64,000 nt of DNA from Lachnospira eligens (lineage in GTDB: Bacteria > Bacillota > Clostridia > Lachnospirales > Lachnospiraceae): positions 372,001-436,000 of the forward strand of contig NZ_WKRD01000002.1 in assembly GCF_009680455.1 (NCBI RefSeq), written 5' to 3'. Made by a program: the position numbers and the translations under genes. Position 1 is the stretch's first letter, and the number at the start of each line of letters is the position of its first letter. Below are positions 34,423-43,525 of the stretch, one piece after another. A model generated the notes under the pieces. It did no database searches. It saw only the letters and a program-made list of their open reading frames with translations, and was not told where the DNA came from.

Positions 34423-36231
34423 ATGCATAATAAACAATTTTGCCTTTTACATCAATTTCTTAACAAGGCTGTGAGCCTGCTGATAGTTTTTATAATAGTA
34501 ATTACCCTGTCTGGCTGCAGCCTGCCCTGGAATCAGAAGCAGATATCAGAAACTACTATATCTGCCACCGAGGATAACGCTGATTTCACGGAATATGTAA
34601 ACAACCTGTTTGCTGACCTGTTAAGTGCCGACATGGTATCTTTGCATGCCTATGTCGAACACCCAAAGGATTTCGGAATTAACGATTATGAGATTACTCT
34701 TGGCCGCTACGACCTTGACAATCCCGATGACACCTCAGATTACACCGACATAATATCAACGCTTAAATCATTTGACAGAAGCACACTCTCCGCTAAACAG
34801 CAGATTACGCTTGATGAGCTTCTTATGTATATGGAAAATGAGTTGGAATACAGTGATTTGTACATGTTTAACACACAGCTTCAGACAACTACAGGTATTC
34901 ATGTCCAGCTGCCACTTCTTTTTGCTGAATACACATTTGCAGAAAAGAAGGATATTGACGAATATATTGAGCTTCTATGTGATGTTGACGGATATTTTGA
35001 AAATATGGCTGCATTTGAGAAGCTTCGTGCTGACAACGGATATTTTATGGAAGATACCCTTGCCGATGAGGTAATTGAAAGCTGCAAATCATTCCTTGAA
35101 ACTGCCGGTTTAGAAGATGGTGCAATGATATCAACCTTTAACGAAAAGCTTGCTTCTGTTGACGGACTTTCTTCACAGGATATTGCAGATTATAAAGCTA
35201 AAAATGTGTCCGCAGTCAATAAACATGTAATTCCAGGATATCAGTCCCTTGTAAATGCGCTTACTTCATTGAAAGGCTCTAACAGATATTCAGGCGGTTT
35301 ATGCAATTATCCTGATGGTTCACGGTATTTTGAATATATACTCTCTTCAACACTTGGCTGGAGCAAATCTGTTGACGAATATGATAAGCTGGTTGATTCT
35401 TACCTCAAGAAATATATGCTTAAAATGCAGTCACTTGCGCTTAAAGACTCCTCTATTCTTGATAAATTTGACACATTTTCATTCAATATGACAGACCCGG
35501 TTGGTATTCTTACCGACCTTAAGAAAAGAATAACCGATGATTTTCCTGAGATTCCAGATGTGAATTATAATATCAAATATGTGTCAAAGGCGCTTGAGGA
35601 CTACACCAGTCCGGCTATGTACTTTATTCCGCAGCTAGATAACCTTGATGTCAATTCAATATACATCAATTCTTCTGGCACTTCTGCGAGTGAATTATAT
35701 CCTACACTTGCACACGAGGGTTATCCGGGACACATGTACCAGACGCAGTATTTTGCCGCAACCAATCCTGACTGGATAAGATACATTCTTGCACCAGGCG
35801 GATATGTTGAAGGCTGGGCATCATATGTTGAAGTTCTTTCTTATAATTATGCACAGACCGGCAACGATGCACTTAACAAAATGTATGCTGCTAATTATGC
35901 CACTGTCCTGTGCCTTTATGCAAAAGGGGATATTGGCGTTAATTACTATGGATGGAGTGAAGATGATGTTTACCGATTCATCAGCCAGTATGGTTTTGAT
36001 GATAAATCAGTCGCCCACGAAATGTATTATGCATTTGTCTCTGACCCAGGCAACTATTGCAAATACGTTCTTGGAATGTTAGGATTTGAGCAGTTAAAGA
36101 CTAAGGCTCAAAGCGAGCTTTCTGACAAATTCAATCTTAAAAATTTTCATCAGTATATACTCGATATGGGTCCTGTGCAGTTTGATATATTATTTAACAA
36201 CCTTGATGCATGGATTAAAAAAGAAAAATAA
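34423..36231 (+). CDS. DUF885-family lipoprotein, putative metallo-hydrolase
   Basis: 602 aa. Signal peptide with lipobox TLSGC (Cys about residue 33), then a large helical DUF885 domain with the HEGYPGH motif (about 430), a zinc-site pattern of the HExxPGH type, and a downstream Glu in GGYVEGWASYVE. These resemble extracellular metallopeptidases. ATG at 34423 is preceded by GAGG six bases upstream; the long open frame back to 34288 lacks a site and would bury the signal peptide. Ends at a bidirectional terminator. Confidence 0.85.
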   Translation: MHNKQFCLLHQFLNKAVSLLIVFIIVITLSGCSLPWNQKQISETTISATEDNADFTEYVNNLFADLLSADMVSLHAYVEHPKDFGINDYEITLGRYDLDNPDDTSDYTDIISTLKSFDRSTLSAKQQITLDELLMYMENELEYSDLYMFNTQLQTTTGIHVQLPLLFAEYTFAEKKDIDEYIELLCDVDGYFENMAAFEKLRADNGYFMEDTLADEVIESCKSFLETAGLEDGAMISTFNEKLASVDGLSSQDIADYKAKNVSAVNKHVIPGYQSLVNALTSLKGSNRYSGGLCNYPDGSRYFEYILSSTLGWSKSVDEYDKLVDSYLKKYMLKMQSLALKDSSILDKFDTFSFNMTDPVGILTDLKKRITDDFPEIPDVNYNIKYVSKALEDYTSPAMYFIPQLDNLDVNSIYINSSGTSASELYPTLAHEGYPGHMYQTQYFAATNPDWIRYILAPGGYVEGWASYVEVLSYNYAQTGNDALNKMYAANYATVLCLYAKGDIGVNYYGWSEDDVYRFISQYGFDDKSVAHEMYYAFVSDPGNYCKYVLGMLGFEQLKTKAQSELSDKFNLKNFHQYILDMGPVQFDILFNNLDAWIKKEK

Positions 36232-36241
36232 CATTAAAAAT

Positions 36242-36285
36242 GGGATGTTACCTTAACACAATAGTCTGGTAATATCCCTTATTAA
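36242..36285. terminator. Bidirectional terminator between DUF885 and J-domain genes
   Basis: Arms GGGATGTTACC (36242-36252) and GGTAATATCCC (36268-36278), one mismatch, T-rich on both outer sides. Confidence 0.75.
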
Positions 36286-36292
36286 TTGATTA

Positions 36293-37093
36293 TTATATGC
36301 TTCCACCCGGATAATAGCCGCCTGAACCATAGCCACAGCACATAGGCATACATATATTTGAACACAAGCAGAGTGCAACCCACGGAGCACAGCCTGTACA
36401 ATATGTTGTAGATGACGGTCCCTGATACTGTGTCCTTCTTCCTGCATACCAGCTTCCACCGCTTGCAATACGCTGATACAACAGCTGATACTGCATATTG
36501 TCAGGATCAGAATCCAACGCACGCTTGGCATCTTCCAACGCAGTTGCTTCTTCTCCTTTTCCAAGATGTGCTAATGCACTATAGTAGTACCATCTTCCAT
36601 CCCGGTCAGTTATGTTGTTAAGCACATTAATAGCTTCATCATAACTAGAGTTATTAATATAATTAGCTGCTGCCCTCAGATGCACTGTTGTAGGATCATT
36701 GCCATTGAGATTATCACTGCCATATCCATTGCCACCATAGCTTCCTGTATATCCACCAAATCCAAATGGACCAAATCCCCAGAAGCTTCCGAAATCTCCA
36801 TATCCGCCCTGTGACTGGTTCTGATAATCACCATCATAACCATAATGGTCTGAACGTCCTGTTCCATAACGCGTCTGGCTGTATGACTGACTACTGTATC
36901 CGCCCTCACGCTCACGCATTATCTGGTTATAAGCCTGCTGTACAAGCTTAAACATCTCTTCTGCCTGATCCTTATTAGGATTATTGATGTTAGCATCTGG
37001 ATGATACTTTCGGCTCAGTGTTCTGTATGCTTTTTTCACTTCATCATCGGAAGCATCCCTTGATACTCCCAACACTTTATATGGATCTGTCAT
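36293..37093 (-). CDS. J-domain (DnaJ-like) protein with TPR-like region and Cys-rich tail
   Basis: 266 aa. N-terminal J domain with the KYHPDAN (HPD) motif at about 33-35; a Gly/Tyr/Ser-rich linker (about 85-140); a helical TPR-like part ([13 protein letters not shown]...[25 protein letters not shown]); and a C-terminal tail with about eight Cys (CTGCAP...[13 protein letters not shown]). It should recruit Hsp70/DnaK. It is not DnaJ itself: no CxxCxGxG repeats. ATG at 37093 has GGAGG six bases upstream. It overlaps the DUF5685-like gene by 17 bp, so the two work together. Confidence 0.85.
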   Translation of the reverse strand: MTDPYKVLGVSRDASDDEVKKAYRTLSRKYHPDANINNPNKDQAEEMFKLVQQAYNQIMREREGGYSSQSYSQTRYGTGRSDHYGYDGDYQNQSQGGYGDFGSFWGFGPFGFGGYTGSYGGNGYGSDNLNGNDPTTVHLRAAANYINNSSYDEAINVLNNITDRDGRWYYYSALAHLGKGEEATALEDAKRALDSDPDNMQYQLLYQRIASGGSWYAGRRTQYQGPSSTTYCTGCAPWVALCLCSNICMPMCCGYGSGGYYPGGSI

Positions 37094-37943
37094 TATGTTC
37101 CTCCAACTGCTTACCGGCAGTGTCAATTCTTTTTCTTCTGGCGGCGTAGAACTTTGTCCATACACCTGAATATATGATATTTCTTAACAGTTCTGCATTA
37201 GCAAGAATCGGCAGTCTCTCAAAAGCCCTTGCACATCCTGCCATATATGCTTTAAGTATGTTTTCTGCAAATGTATCAAAATCCTCTACATCCTTATGAT
37301 ACTTAAATACATTATAATTGTTCTTTTTCTCATCTTTTTCCAAATCATCATATGCATCCAGCAGATATATGAATCTGCCAAGATTATTGCCAAGCACCCT
37401 TAACTCATCACTCCACTCATCATCTTTCATGGCAGCAACTTCCCCTAACAGTATGCCAAACTGCTCTGCCGGCTTGTCAATATTCGTTTCCTGTGCTTTT
37501 TCATATTCTGACAACTTAGAAAGGCTTTTCCTTATAATCTCTGCCTTATGCGGATATTTCTTCTCAAGCTTTTTAATATCTTTTTTCAATACTCCGGCAT
37601 AAGTTCTTTTCAAGACCTTTTTCTCATCGTACCAGTCGTCCATACATTTGTAATATGTCAGAAGGACATTCATATCCGCAACATAATCTGAAACAACGTT
37701 ACGCCTCACAGGATGCTTTCTTAATGGATGTGTGACGCAACGTTCCTCAGAGTATATAGTTTCCGGTTCATACAACCCTGTAAGAAGTATAACCAGAAAT
37801 GTCATATCATAACTTAAGGAAATCTGCCCCTTCAATCCATGCGCTTCTGCCAGCGAATCGCACAGACCACAATAGTATGAGCGGTATTTATCAAATTCTC
37901 TGAATTTAAGTTCTGGCTGATCAACAACTATATACCCATACAT
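37077..37943 (-). CDS. DUF5685-like protein
   Basis: 288 aa, helical, cytoplasmic. Begins [20 protein letters not shown] with [10 protein letters not shown] (CxxC) near residue 25, and contains a [16 protein letters not shown] segment resembling the Asp-rich helix of prenyl-synthase-like folds. Matches the DUF5685 pattern I recall; it is commonly paired with a J-domain gene. ATG at 37943; GGAGG lies 12 bases upstream, a little far. Function unknown. Confidence 0.75.
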   Translation of the reverse strand: MYGYIVVDQPELKFREFDKYRSYYCGLCDSLAEAHGLKGQISLSYDMTFLVILLTGLYEPETIYSEERCVTHPLRKHPVRRNVVSDYVADMNVLLTYYKCMDDWYDEKKVLKRTYAGVLKKDIKKLEKKYPHKAEIIRKSLSKLSEYEKAQETNIDKPAEQFGILLGEVAAMKDDEWSDELRVLGNNLGRFIYLLDAYDDLEKDEKKNNYNVFKYHKDVEDFDTFAENILKAYMAGCARAFERLPILANAELLRNIIYSGVWTKFYAARRKRIDTAGKQLEEHNDRSI

Positions 37944-38037
37944 ACTAAACTCATACCTCCATTTTCGCTTATCATATAACATTGAAAATATTCAGTCAAT
38001 CAGCCTTTCAAAGATTAATAAATTATTAATACTATTT

Positions 38038-38247
38038 TTAGATATTATTCTTGTCATCAAAATCAGTTCCCCACAAAAGGAAACTTGTATAATCATCTAG
38101 CGAATTGACTGGACGCATTACATCACTCTCGTCAAGATTGCTGGCAAATTCATTCTCACCGTCATCATAACCTTTATCGCCCTGCCCATTATCGTATCCG
38201 TTTCTGTACTCATCTTTTTCATGATTATAGTCAAATGCTGGAAACAT
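38038..38247 (-). CDS. Small acidic hypothetical protein
   Basis: 69 aa, rich in Asp, Tyr and Gly (NHEKDEYRNGYDNGQGDKGYDDG), no membrane segment. ATG at 38247 has a strong AAAGGAGG seven bases upstream, which supports it being real; the longer frame to 38286 covers that site. Divergent from the sigma-28-driven gene. No family recognised. Confidence 0.6.
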   Translation of the reverse strand: MFPAFDYNHEKDEYRNGYDNGQGDKGYDDGENEFASNLDESDVMRPVNSLDDYTSFLLWGTDFDDKNNI

Positions 38248-38276
38248 TATGCCACCTCCTTTCGAAGGTAGTATGT

Positions 38277-38304
38277 TAAGTTTCACCTGGTTTTATCCGA
38301 TATA
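38277..38304 (+). promoter_or_regulatory. Sigma-28 (SigD-type) promoter for the 230-aa gene
   Basis: TAAG (38277-38280), 16-bp spacer, CCGATATA (38297-38304), close to the SigD form TAAA-N16-CCGATAT and with the same spacing as the flagellin promoter in this window. Confidence 0.7.
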
Positions 38305-38359
38305 ATATTCAGCTGATAAATGTGTATTCAATCACACTTGATATATAAGGAGGAAACTT

Positions 38360-39052
38360 ATGCGGATTACATCACAGATGCTGGCAGCTAACCAGCTTAA
38401 AGCAGGCATTGAGCCTTCATCAAAGACTTTGCTTGATTACATTCAGAATGATGACAATGACAGCCTTACAAGCCTGCTTTCCAAAAAAATTGATACTTCA
38501 ACATCTTCACTTACTAAGAAATTACAGAAAGACGCTTACAAGAATATTAAAGATGATGCTGATTCTGTTACAGAGAATGCAGCTAAATTCACAGATGAGA
38601 AATCTACTCTTTTTGCTGATGCAGAAAGGACCGGTGATTATTCTGCAATATATGCGGATATCAAATCTGTAGTTGATTCTTATAATAAGCTCTACAACAC
38701 CCTTGGTAAAACATCAAGTTCTATCAATACTATGTGTTCTAACCTTTTAAAGGAAGCAGTTAAAGAGAACTCTGAAACATTATCTGCAGTAGGAATTGCG
38801 CTTAAAGACGATGGTTCTCTTTCAATTGATGAAAATAAACTTAAAGCAGCTGATACAGATACTTTAAAGAAAGCATTTGGAACATCATCAGAATTTGCAA
38901 AGAGGCTTGGAATTATTGGCTCTAATGTATCATCACTTGCAAAGGCTAACATTAATTATGTTACTAACTCATATACATCATCAGGTGCCGCCTCTAACTC
39001 ATCAGATGATTTATATTCACTTATGACAAGTAAGTTTAATTCTCGCGGTTAG
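38360..39052 (+). CDS. Sigma-28-controlled hypothetical protein, FliD/flagellin-like
   Basis: 230 aa, Ser/Thr/Lys/Asp-rich and mostly helical. The central part (SVVDSYNKLYNTLGKTSSSIN..., SAVGIALKDDGSLSIDENKL) strongly resembles the C-terminal domain of FliD, where a similar 'LGI.l..dG.LsiDe.kL' block occurs. N-terminus MRITSQMLAANQLK resembles FlgL/flagellin starts (MRIT). GGAGG precedes ATG. The sigma-28 promoter and the sequence together suggest a flagellar filament-cap, secreted or chaperone-related protein. Ends at a strong terminator. Confidence 0.65.
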   Translation: MRITSQMLAANQLKAGIEPSSKTLLDYIQNDDNDSLTSLLSKKIDTSTSSLTKKLQKDAYKNIKDDADSVTENAAKFTDEKSTLFADAERTGDYSAIYADIKSVVDSYNKLYNTLGKTSSSINTMCSNLLKEAVKENSETLSAVGIALKDDGSLSIDENKLKAADTDTLKKAFGTSSEFAKRLGIIGSNVSSLAKANINYVTNSYTSSGAASNSSDDLYSLMTSKFNSRG

Positions 39053-39111
39053 AATTTCTGATAACGGATATGCATATATGATGTCCGATTTATTCAATAT
39101 TGTATATTTTA

Positions 39112-39160
39112 AAAACCTCTCCATACCAGCATTTATAATGTCGGTATGGGGAGGTTTTAA
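39112..39160 (+). terminator. Rho-independent terminator after the 230-aa gene
   Basis: 16-bp stem with one wobble, AAAACCTCTCCATACC (39112-39127) / GGTATGGGGAGGTTTT (39143-39158). Confidence 0.85.
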
Positions 39161-39194
39161 TATATAATAGTTATATATTTATTTTTTGTTAATT

Positions 39195-39398
39195 CTACCT
39201 GATATCTAACTCTGGTGGAACATCCAGCTCGTGTGGAACTGGCGCACCGTTCTTCTTTCTCTGTCGTACACACTCGGTCAGCAGGTACTCTATCTGTCCA
39301 TTAACAGACCTGAAATCGTCCTCTGCCCACGCTGCAATGGCATCATAGAGTTTAGCTGATAACCGGAGAGGAACCTGTTTCTTACCTGAATCTGCCAT
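39195..39398 (-). CDS. Arc/CopG-like ribbon-helix-helix protein
   Basis: 67 aa. A short beta strand (KKQVPLRLS) followed by two helices ([35 protein letters not shown]) fits the Arc-type RHH fold. Its ATG overlaps the SPFH stop (TAATG), so the pair is translationally coupled. A natural candidate for binding the TGATATCA pair in the operon promoter. RHH partners of SPFH proteins are common in Firmicutes and actinobacteria, from memory. Confidence 0.8.
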   Translation of the reverse strand: MADSGKKQVPLRLSAKLYDAIAAWAEDDFRSVNGQIEYLLTECVRQRKKNGAPVPHELDVPPELDIR

Positions 39399-40450
39399 TA
39401 GTAAAGACTTCCTGAATTAACTACTGGCTGGGCATCTTTGTTTCCACAAAGGACGACTAAAAGGTTGGATACCATAGCTGCTTTTCTCTCTTCATCAAGC
39501 TCTATAACCTGTTTTTCTGATAATCTCTCAAGCGCCATCTCTACCATTCCTACAGCACCATCAACTATCATCTTTCTTGCATCTACTATTGCTGATGCCT
39601 GCTGTCTCTGAAGCATTACTGCTGCTATCTCAGGTGCATACGCAAGATATGTAATTCGTGCTTCTATTATCTCAAGTCCGGCATCTGCTACTTTGCCCTG
39701 GATTTCTTTTCTTATTCTTTCTGCTACAACTTCACTTGAACCTCGAAGGCTTCCCTCATCTGCAATTCCATCTCCCGTTGTATCTACATTTTCTGCAACA
39801 TCATATGGATACATGCGGACAATATTACGGAGTGCGCTGTCACACTGTAATGAAAGATATTCCTTATAATTATCTACATTAAACACTGCCTTAGCTGTAT
39901 CTGTCACTTTCCACATAACCGCAATACCAATCTCAACAGGATTACCAAGGCAGTCATTAATCTTCTGTCTACTGTTGCTCAGTGTCATTATCTTAAGTGA
40001 AATCTTCTTATTAGCTGACTGTGAATTATTTCCTGCTGCAATTGCCATTCCTGCAACACCTGCCATGCTAGCCAGATCAAGCTTATTTCCATCTCCTGTC
40101 ACATCACCGCTCTGATTAAGCTTAGTTGACGCTGCTGGGTTAACAGCCACACAAAAAGGATTCACAAAGTAAAATCCCGCTTCTTTAATAGTTCCAACAT
40201 ACTTGCCAAAAAGTGTAAGCACAAGTGCTTCCTGTGGTTTTAATACCTTAAGACCGATAAAGAATATCCAGCCTATTGCTGCGTATACACCGCCTGCAAC
40301 GATAAGTACTATCCATCCGGCTTTAGTCTCTGCCTGTTCAACCATAATCGAACCGACAATAATTGCTGCTATAGCTGCTGCGTAAAGTAATATAAACAGT
40401 GTAACCATTGCAAGACCATTCTTGCTTTTCTTCAAAACCTTTTCTTCCAT
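39398..40450 (-). CDS. SPFH/Band-7 domain membrane protein
   Basis: 350 aa. N-terminal hydrophobic hairpin (about residues 13-60), then a Band 7/SPFH domain with [16 protein letters not shown]...[51 protein letters not shown], typical of flotillin/stomatin-like scaffolds. Probably organises membrane microdomains. ATG at 40450 has AGGAGG nine bases upstream. Transcribed with the RHH gene from the promoter at 40530-40558. Confidence 0.9.
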   Translation of the reverse strand: MEEKVLKKSKNGLAMVTLFILLYAAAIAAIIVGSIMVEQAETKAGWIVLIVAGGVYAAIGWIFFIGLKVLKPQEALVLTLFGKYVGTIKEAGFYFVNPFCVAVNPAASTKLNQSGDVTGDGNKLDLASMAGVAGMAIAAGNNSQSANKKISLKIMTLSNSRQKINDCLGNPVEIGIAVMWKVTDTAKAVFNVDNYKEYLSLQCDSALRNIVRMYPYDVAENVDTTGDGIADEGSLRGSSEVVAERIRKEIQGKVADAGLEIIEARITYLAYAPEIAAVMLQRQQASAIVDARKMIVDGAVGMVEMALERLSEKQVIELDEERKAAMVSNLLVVLCGNKDAQPVVNSGSLY

Positions 40451-40529
40451 ATAAAAATACCTCCTAGACACTCTGATTATTCATCTTGTTATCGATTATT
40501 CTTTTAAAGGTGTCTTTGTTGATATTTGT

Positions 40530-40558
40530 ATGATATCATTTTGATATCATCTTGTCAA
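40530..40558 (-). promoter_or_regulatory. SPFH/RHH operon promoter with tandem TGATATCA operator
   Basis: Minus strand TTGACA (40558-40553), 17-bp spacer, TATCAT (40535-40530). Two identical 8-bp palindromes TGATATCA (40531-40538 and 40542-40549), 11 bp apart, one helical turn, occupy the spacer and -10. The layout suits cooperative binding of an RHH dimer pair, most simply the operon's own RHH protein. Confidence 0.7.
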
Positions 40559-40594
40559 GATATTAACATTGTTTTATGATAACCATCCTGTTAT

Positions 40595-40830
40595 CCTATA
40601 ATTCTGGAAACTCTCAACCTATCAAACTTGTATTTATTATATCCTTATAGGCAGATAACCTCCCTTTCCAGGCATTCCACACACTTAATAACCAATATTC
40701 AACCTATCAATCAAACATTAACTAACTGCTTATAGGAATTTTTCATAAAATACGGAATTTTCTCACAGAATCTTCCTATAAGAAATGTAAAAATCCGACT
40801 ACCTATAGGTATCATATTATAAATCACTAT
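40595..40830. repeat. Intergenic hairpin-repeat array E (CCTAT/ATAGG variant)
   Basis: Degenerate units with ACCTAT left arms and ATAGG right arms over 20-25-nt loops: about 40617-40652, 40699-40738, 40791-40810. Same size and layout as arrays A-D but the arms are ACCTAT/ATAGG. The remaining part of this gap up to 41000 is AT-rich and holds an inverted repeat AAGGAATATT / AATATTCCTT (about 40920-40983); no gene is seen. Confidence 0.45.
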
Positions 40831-41007
40831 ATTTTCAAATTCATAAAAAAGCTACCAATCAAAAAGGCAGTATTGCGCATACCTATATCTACACAGATAT
40901 TTATATACATATATACTAAAAGGAATATTCACACCATCTGCAATGAAATAAACTCTCAACGCTTCCTGTGTAAATATTCCTTCTGCTACTGCAATTATTT
41001 ACTGTAT

Positions 41008-41054
41008 AAAAAAAATAAAAGCCTTACAACCTAGGATTCCCTAAATCATAAGAC
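41008..41054 (-). terminator. Terminator of the tRNA-Lys transcript
   Basis: Minus strand stem GTCTTA...TAAGGC with inner TAGG/CCTA, followed by TTTTATTTTTTTT. Confidence 0.7.
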
Positions 41055-41061
41055 CTTCCAG

Positions 41062-41134
41062 TGCACCGCCAGGGGTTCGAACCCTGGACACCCTGATTAA
41101 GAGTCAGGTGCTCTACCAACTGAGCTAGCGGTGC
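41062..41134 (-). tRNA. tRNA-Lys (anticodon CTT)
   Basis: 73 nt, full cloverleaf: acceptor GCACCGC/GCGGTGC, D-arm GCTC...GAGC, anticodon arm CCTGA-CTCTTAA-TCAGG, T-arm CAGGG-TTCGAAC-CCCTG. CCA not encoded. Own promoter TTGCAT (41211-41206), 17 bp, TAGAAT (41188-41183). Confidence 0.97.
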
Positions 41135-41182
41135 ATAACTTATTTTGTTCTGTGCTTTTGTGTTGTCTCAAGCACAAGTGAT

Positions 41183-41211
41183 ATTCTATAGCATGGTTTA
41201 ATAAAATGCAA
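41183..41211 (-). promoter_or_regulatory. Promoter of tRNA-Lys
   Basis: TTGCAT, 17-bp spacer, TAGAAT on the minus strand, about 49 bp before the tRNA 5' end. Confidence 0.65.
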
Positions 41212-41394
41212 GCACTTTTTTGTATTTATTTAAGAACAATTTATCTTTTTTTATAATTTTCTTGTTTTTTCATCATTTTACCATGTTTTTTATATTGATA
41301 TGTGCCTTTATACCCCTTATAATTCTATTATATTCCCAATTTTAAGAGAAAATATTTATATTTAATATACATTTATTAAGAAAAGAGAGTTGAT

Positions 41395-42693
41395 ATGAAG
41401 TTAAAAAAATTCGAACAACAGCCAAAACACGTTGACAATATTCCAATTGAGGCTATTAATCTTGATTCTGAACAGGAACAGCCGCCAAAACCTGACAAAG
41501 CTGTTGGCAAGAATGTATTCCAGCCTAACAGCAAATACTTTACAATTGTTATATATGGTCTGCTTTTTGTGCTAGGTGCAATTCTTATATATAAGTTCAT
41601 TGGTAACTGGCCTGCAACCGTCAAGTCATTGGGCAATATATTCCATATACTGTCACCCTTTCTTATTGGTGGCATGATTGCGCTTGTTCTTTATCCGTTT
41701 ATCAAGACCCTTTATAACAGGTTCTTCATGGGGGTATGCCATATCAAGTCCAAGAAAGCCGCCAAAATGCTTTCAATTCTTGTTGCTTACCTGATAGCAG
41801 TTGGCGCATTTGCAGTATTAATAGGCTTTGTTGTACCTCAGATATACAAAAGTATTACAGAGATTGCCAATCAGGCTCCTGTATGGTACGAGAATATCCG
41901 CAACTGGTTCACTGAGTTTGAAGATAAGCACGCCAATTCTTCTATTGATTACAATTTCATTAATCAGAAGATTGAAGATGCTCTTCCTAAACTTGTTGAC
42001 TACATGACTGGTGCACTTACCAATATGGTTCCTTACATTCTTAATACATCCATGGCCATTCTTTCGGGTGTGTTAAACCTTGTTATTGCAATTATCGTGT
42101 CCATCTACATGATTTCTGATAATAAGAATATCTTTTATCATTTTAAGAGATTTTTATATGCCGTGCTTCCTAGGAAAACAGCAGACAATACACGCATCAT
42201 CTGTAAGAATTGTGCAAGCATTTTTATTAATTATATTATCGGCAAATCATTTGACTCAATTATTGTCATGATTATCTGCTTTATTATCATGCTGATTCTC
42301 AAGCTACCATATGCTGTTCTTATAAGCGTGATTGTCGGCATAACGAACATGATTCCGTATTTCGGACCATACATCGGTGGCGTGATTGGCGGTGTGATTA
42401 TTGTTATCGCAAGCCCTATCAAACTTATCATATTTGTAATCATGATTGTCTGCATCCAGCAGGTTGACGGTCTGCTTATTGGACCTCGTATCATCGGCAG
42501 TACTACAGGTCTTAAGCCTGTATGGGTTGTGTTCTCAATAACCGTAGGTGGGGCGCTGTTTGGCGTAATTGGAATGTTCCTTGGAGTTCCCGTATTTGCC
42601 GTATTAAGCTACCTGTTAAACATTACAGTGCAGCATTTTCTGGACAAAAGAAAAGTCACCGTGCAGCCTTATGACTCGCCCGATGACCTCTAG
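41395..42693 (+). CDS. AI-2E family transporter (PerM/TqsA-like membrane protein)
   Basis: 432 aa. N-terminal cytoplasmic stretch of about 55 residues, then eight predicted membrane helices with the conserved NMIPYFGPYIGGVIGG block and GLKPVWVVFSITVGGALFG near the C-terminus. Family members include exporters of AI-2 and Na+/H+ or indole-related transport; the substrate here is unknown. Ends next to the 42-aa gene on the other strand (stops 1-2 bp apart). Confidence 0.9.
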   Translation: MKLKKFEQQPKHVDNIPIEAINLDSEQEQPPKPDKAVGKNVFQPNSKYFTIVIYGLLFVLGAILIYKFIGNWPATVKSLGNIFHILSPFLIGGMIALVLYPFIKTLYNRFFMGVCHIKSKKAAKMLSILVAYLIAVGAFAVLIGFVVPQIYKSITEIANQAPVWYENIRNWFTEFEDKHANSSIDYNFINQKIEDALPKLVDYMTGALTNMVPYILNTSMAILSGVLNLVIAIIVSIYMISDNKNIFYHFKRFLYAVLPRKTADNTRIICKNCASIFINYIIGKSFDSIIVMIICFIIMLILKLPYAVLISVIVGITNMIPYFGPYIGGVIGGVIIVIASPIKLIIFVIMIVCIQQVDGLLIGPRIIGSTTGLKPVWVVFSITVGGALFGVIGMFLGVPVFAVLSYLLNITVQHFLDKRKVTVQPYDSPDDL

Positions 42694-42694
42694 A

Positions 42695-42823
42695 TTATTT
42701 TTTGGTATTAAGAATTCTCACGACATCGTCGAGGGAATTCTTAAATCTTACCACTCTGTAATTCGCACCTTTATGCACATACATCACTTCTGATACTTTC
42801 CTTGCAAATGCTTTATTCTTCAC
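42695..42823 (-). CDS. Small basic protein, 42 aa
   Basis: Too short for usual ORF calls. GTG start at 42823 with GGAG about seven bases upstream; product starts MKNKAFARKVSEVMYVHKG and ends DDVVRILNTKK, basic and well mixed, not low-complexity. Located 43 bp downstream of trmB on the same strand. The 3' half forms a DNA inverted repeat TTAAGAATTC (42708-42717) / GAATTCTTAA (42736-42745). No family recognised; the coding call rests on the ribosome site and amino-acid composition. Confidence 0.5.
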   Translation of the reverse strand: MKNKAFARKVSEVMYVHKGANYRVVRFKNSLDDVVRILNTKK

Positions 42824-42865
42824 AACAATTCTCCAAAAGCCTTTATATAGTATATGCATTTATTA

Positions 42866-43510
42866 TTAATGATTTCTTACTGCGATAAGTTTACAGATAG
42901 GATTGCCCATCTGTGAAAATCTTGTCTCATACTCTGTCATTACATTACCCTCGTTAAGTACAGAGTCATTATGTAAGTCAAATGTGACAACAGGAAGCTC
43001 CCAGTCTGCCTCTTTAATCTCTTCTAATGAAAAATCGAATAAATCTTTATTGTCTGTTTTGAATTCCACCTGTCCGTCCGGCTTTAATATAATGTCATAT
43101 CTTGCCATGAACTGTCTTGAGGTAAGTCTTCTCTTCGCATGTCTGTCTTTTGGCCATGGATCTGAAAAATTAAGGTATATTCTGTCTACCTCTCCCTCTC
43201 CAAACACCTCACATATTGCCTCTGCATCCATTCTGATGAATCTTAAATTAGGAAGCTGAAGCTCATCCTGTTTCTCTACAGCTCTTAAAAGTACGCTTGA
43301 ATACTTCTCTATACCCACATAATTAATATCAGGATTATTTGCTGCCAATGTTGTTATAAATGTGCCTTTACCCATACCAATCTCTATACGGATTGGATTA
43401 TCGTTACCGAAAACCTGTGACCATGTGCCTTTCATCCCCTCTGGCTCTGTAAACACATATTCATTCTCTATCATTACTTCCCTTGCTCCGGGTACATTTC
43501 TAAGTCTCAT
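42866..43510 (-). CDS. trmB: tRNA (guanine-N7-)-methyltransferase
   Basis: 214 aa, methylates G46 of tRNAs with SAM. Seen: EIGMGKGTFI (SAM motif, about 47-56), LNFSDPWPKDRHAKRRL (about 113-129), TDNKDLFDFS. Full length. AGGAG six bases before ATG. Its promoter region has been invaded by the palindromic element at 43535-43763, whose left direct repeat begins only 16 bp upstream of the start codon. Confidence 0.96.
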   Translation of the reverse strand: MRLRNVPGAREVMIENEYVFTEPEGMKGTWSQVFGNDNPIRIEIGMGKGTFITTLAANNPDINYVGIEKYSSVLLRAVEKQDELQLPNLRFIRMDAEAICEVFGEGEVDRIYLNFSDPWPKDRHAKRRLTSRQFMARYDIILKPDGQVEFKTDNKDLFDFSLEEIKEADWELPVVTFDLHNDSVLNEGNVMTEYETRFSQMGNPICKLIAVRNH

Positions 43511-43525
43511 ACATTACTCCTATCT

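Noticed and set aside
42695..42760. Inverted repeat TTAAGAATTC / GAATTCTTAA as a terminator of the AI-2E gene
   Set aside because: No T-run follows on either strand and it lies in the coding part of the 42-aa gene.
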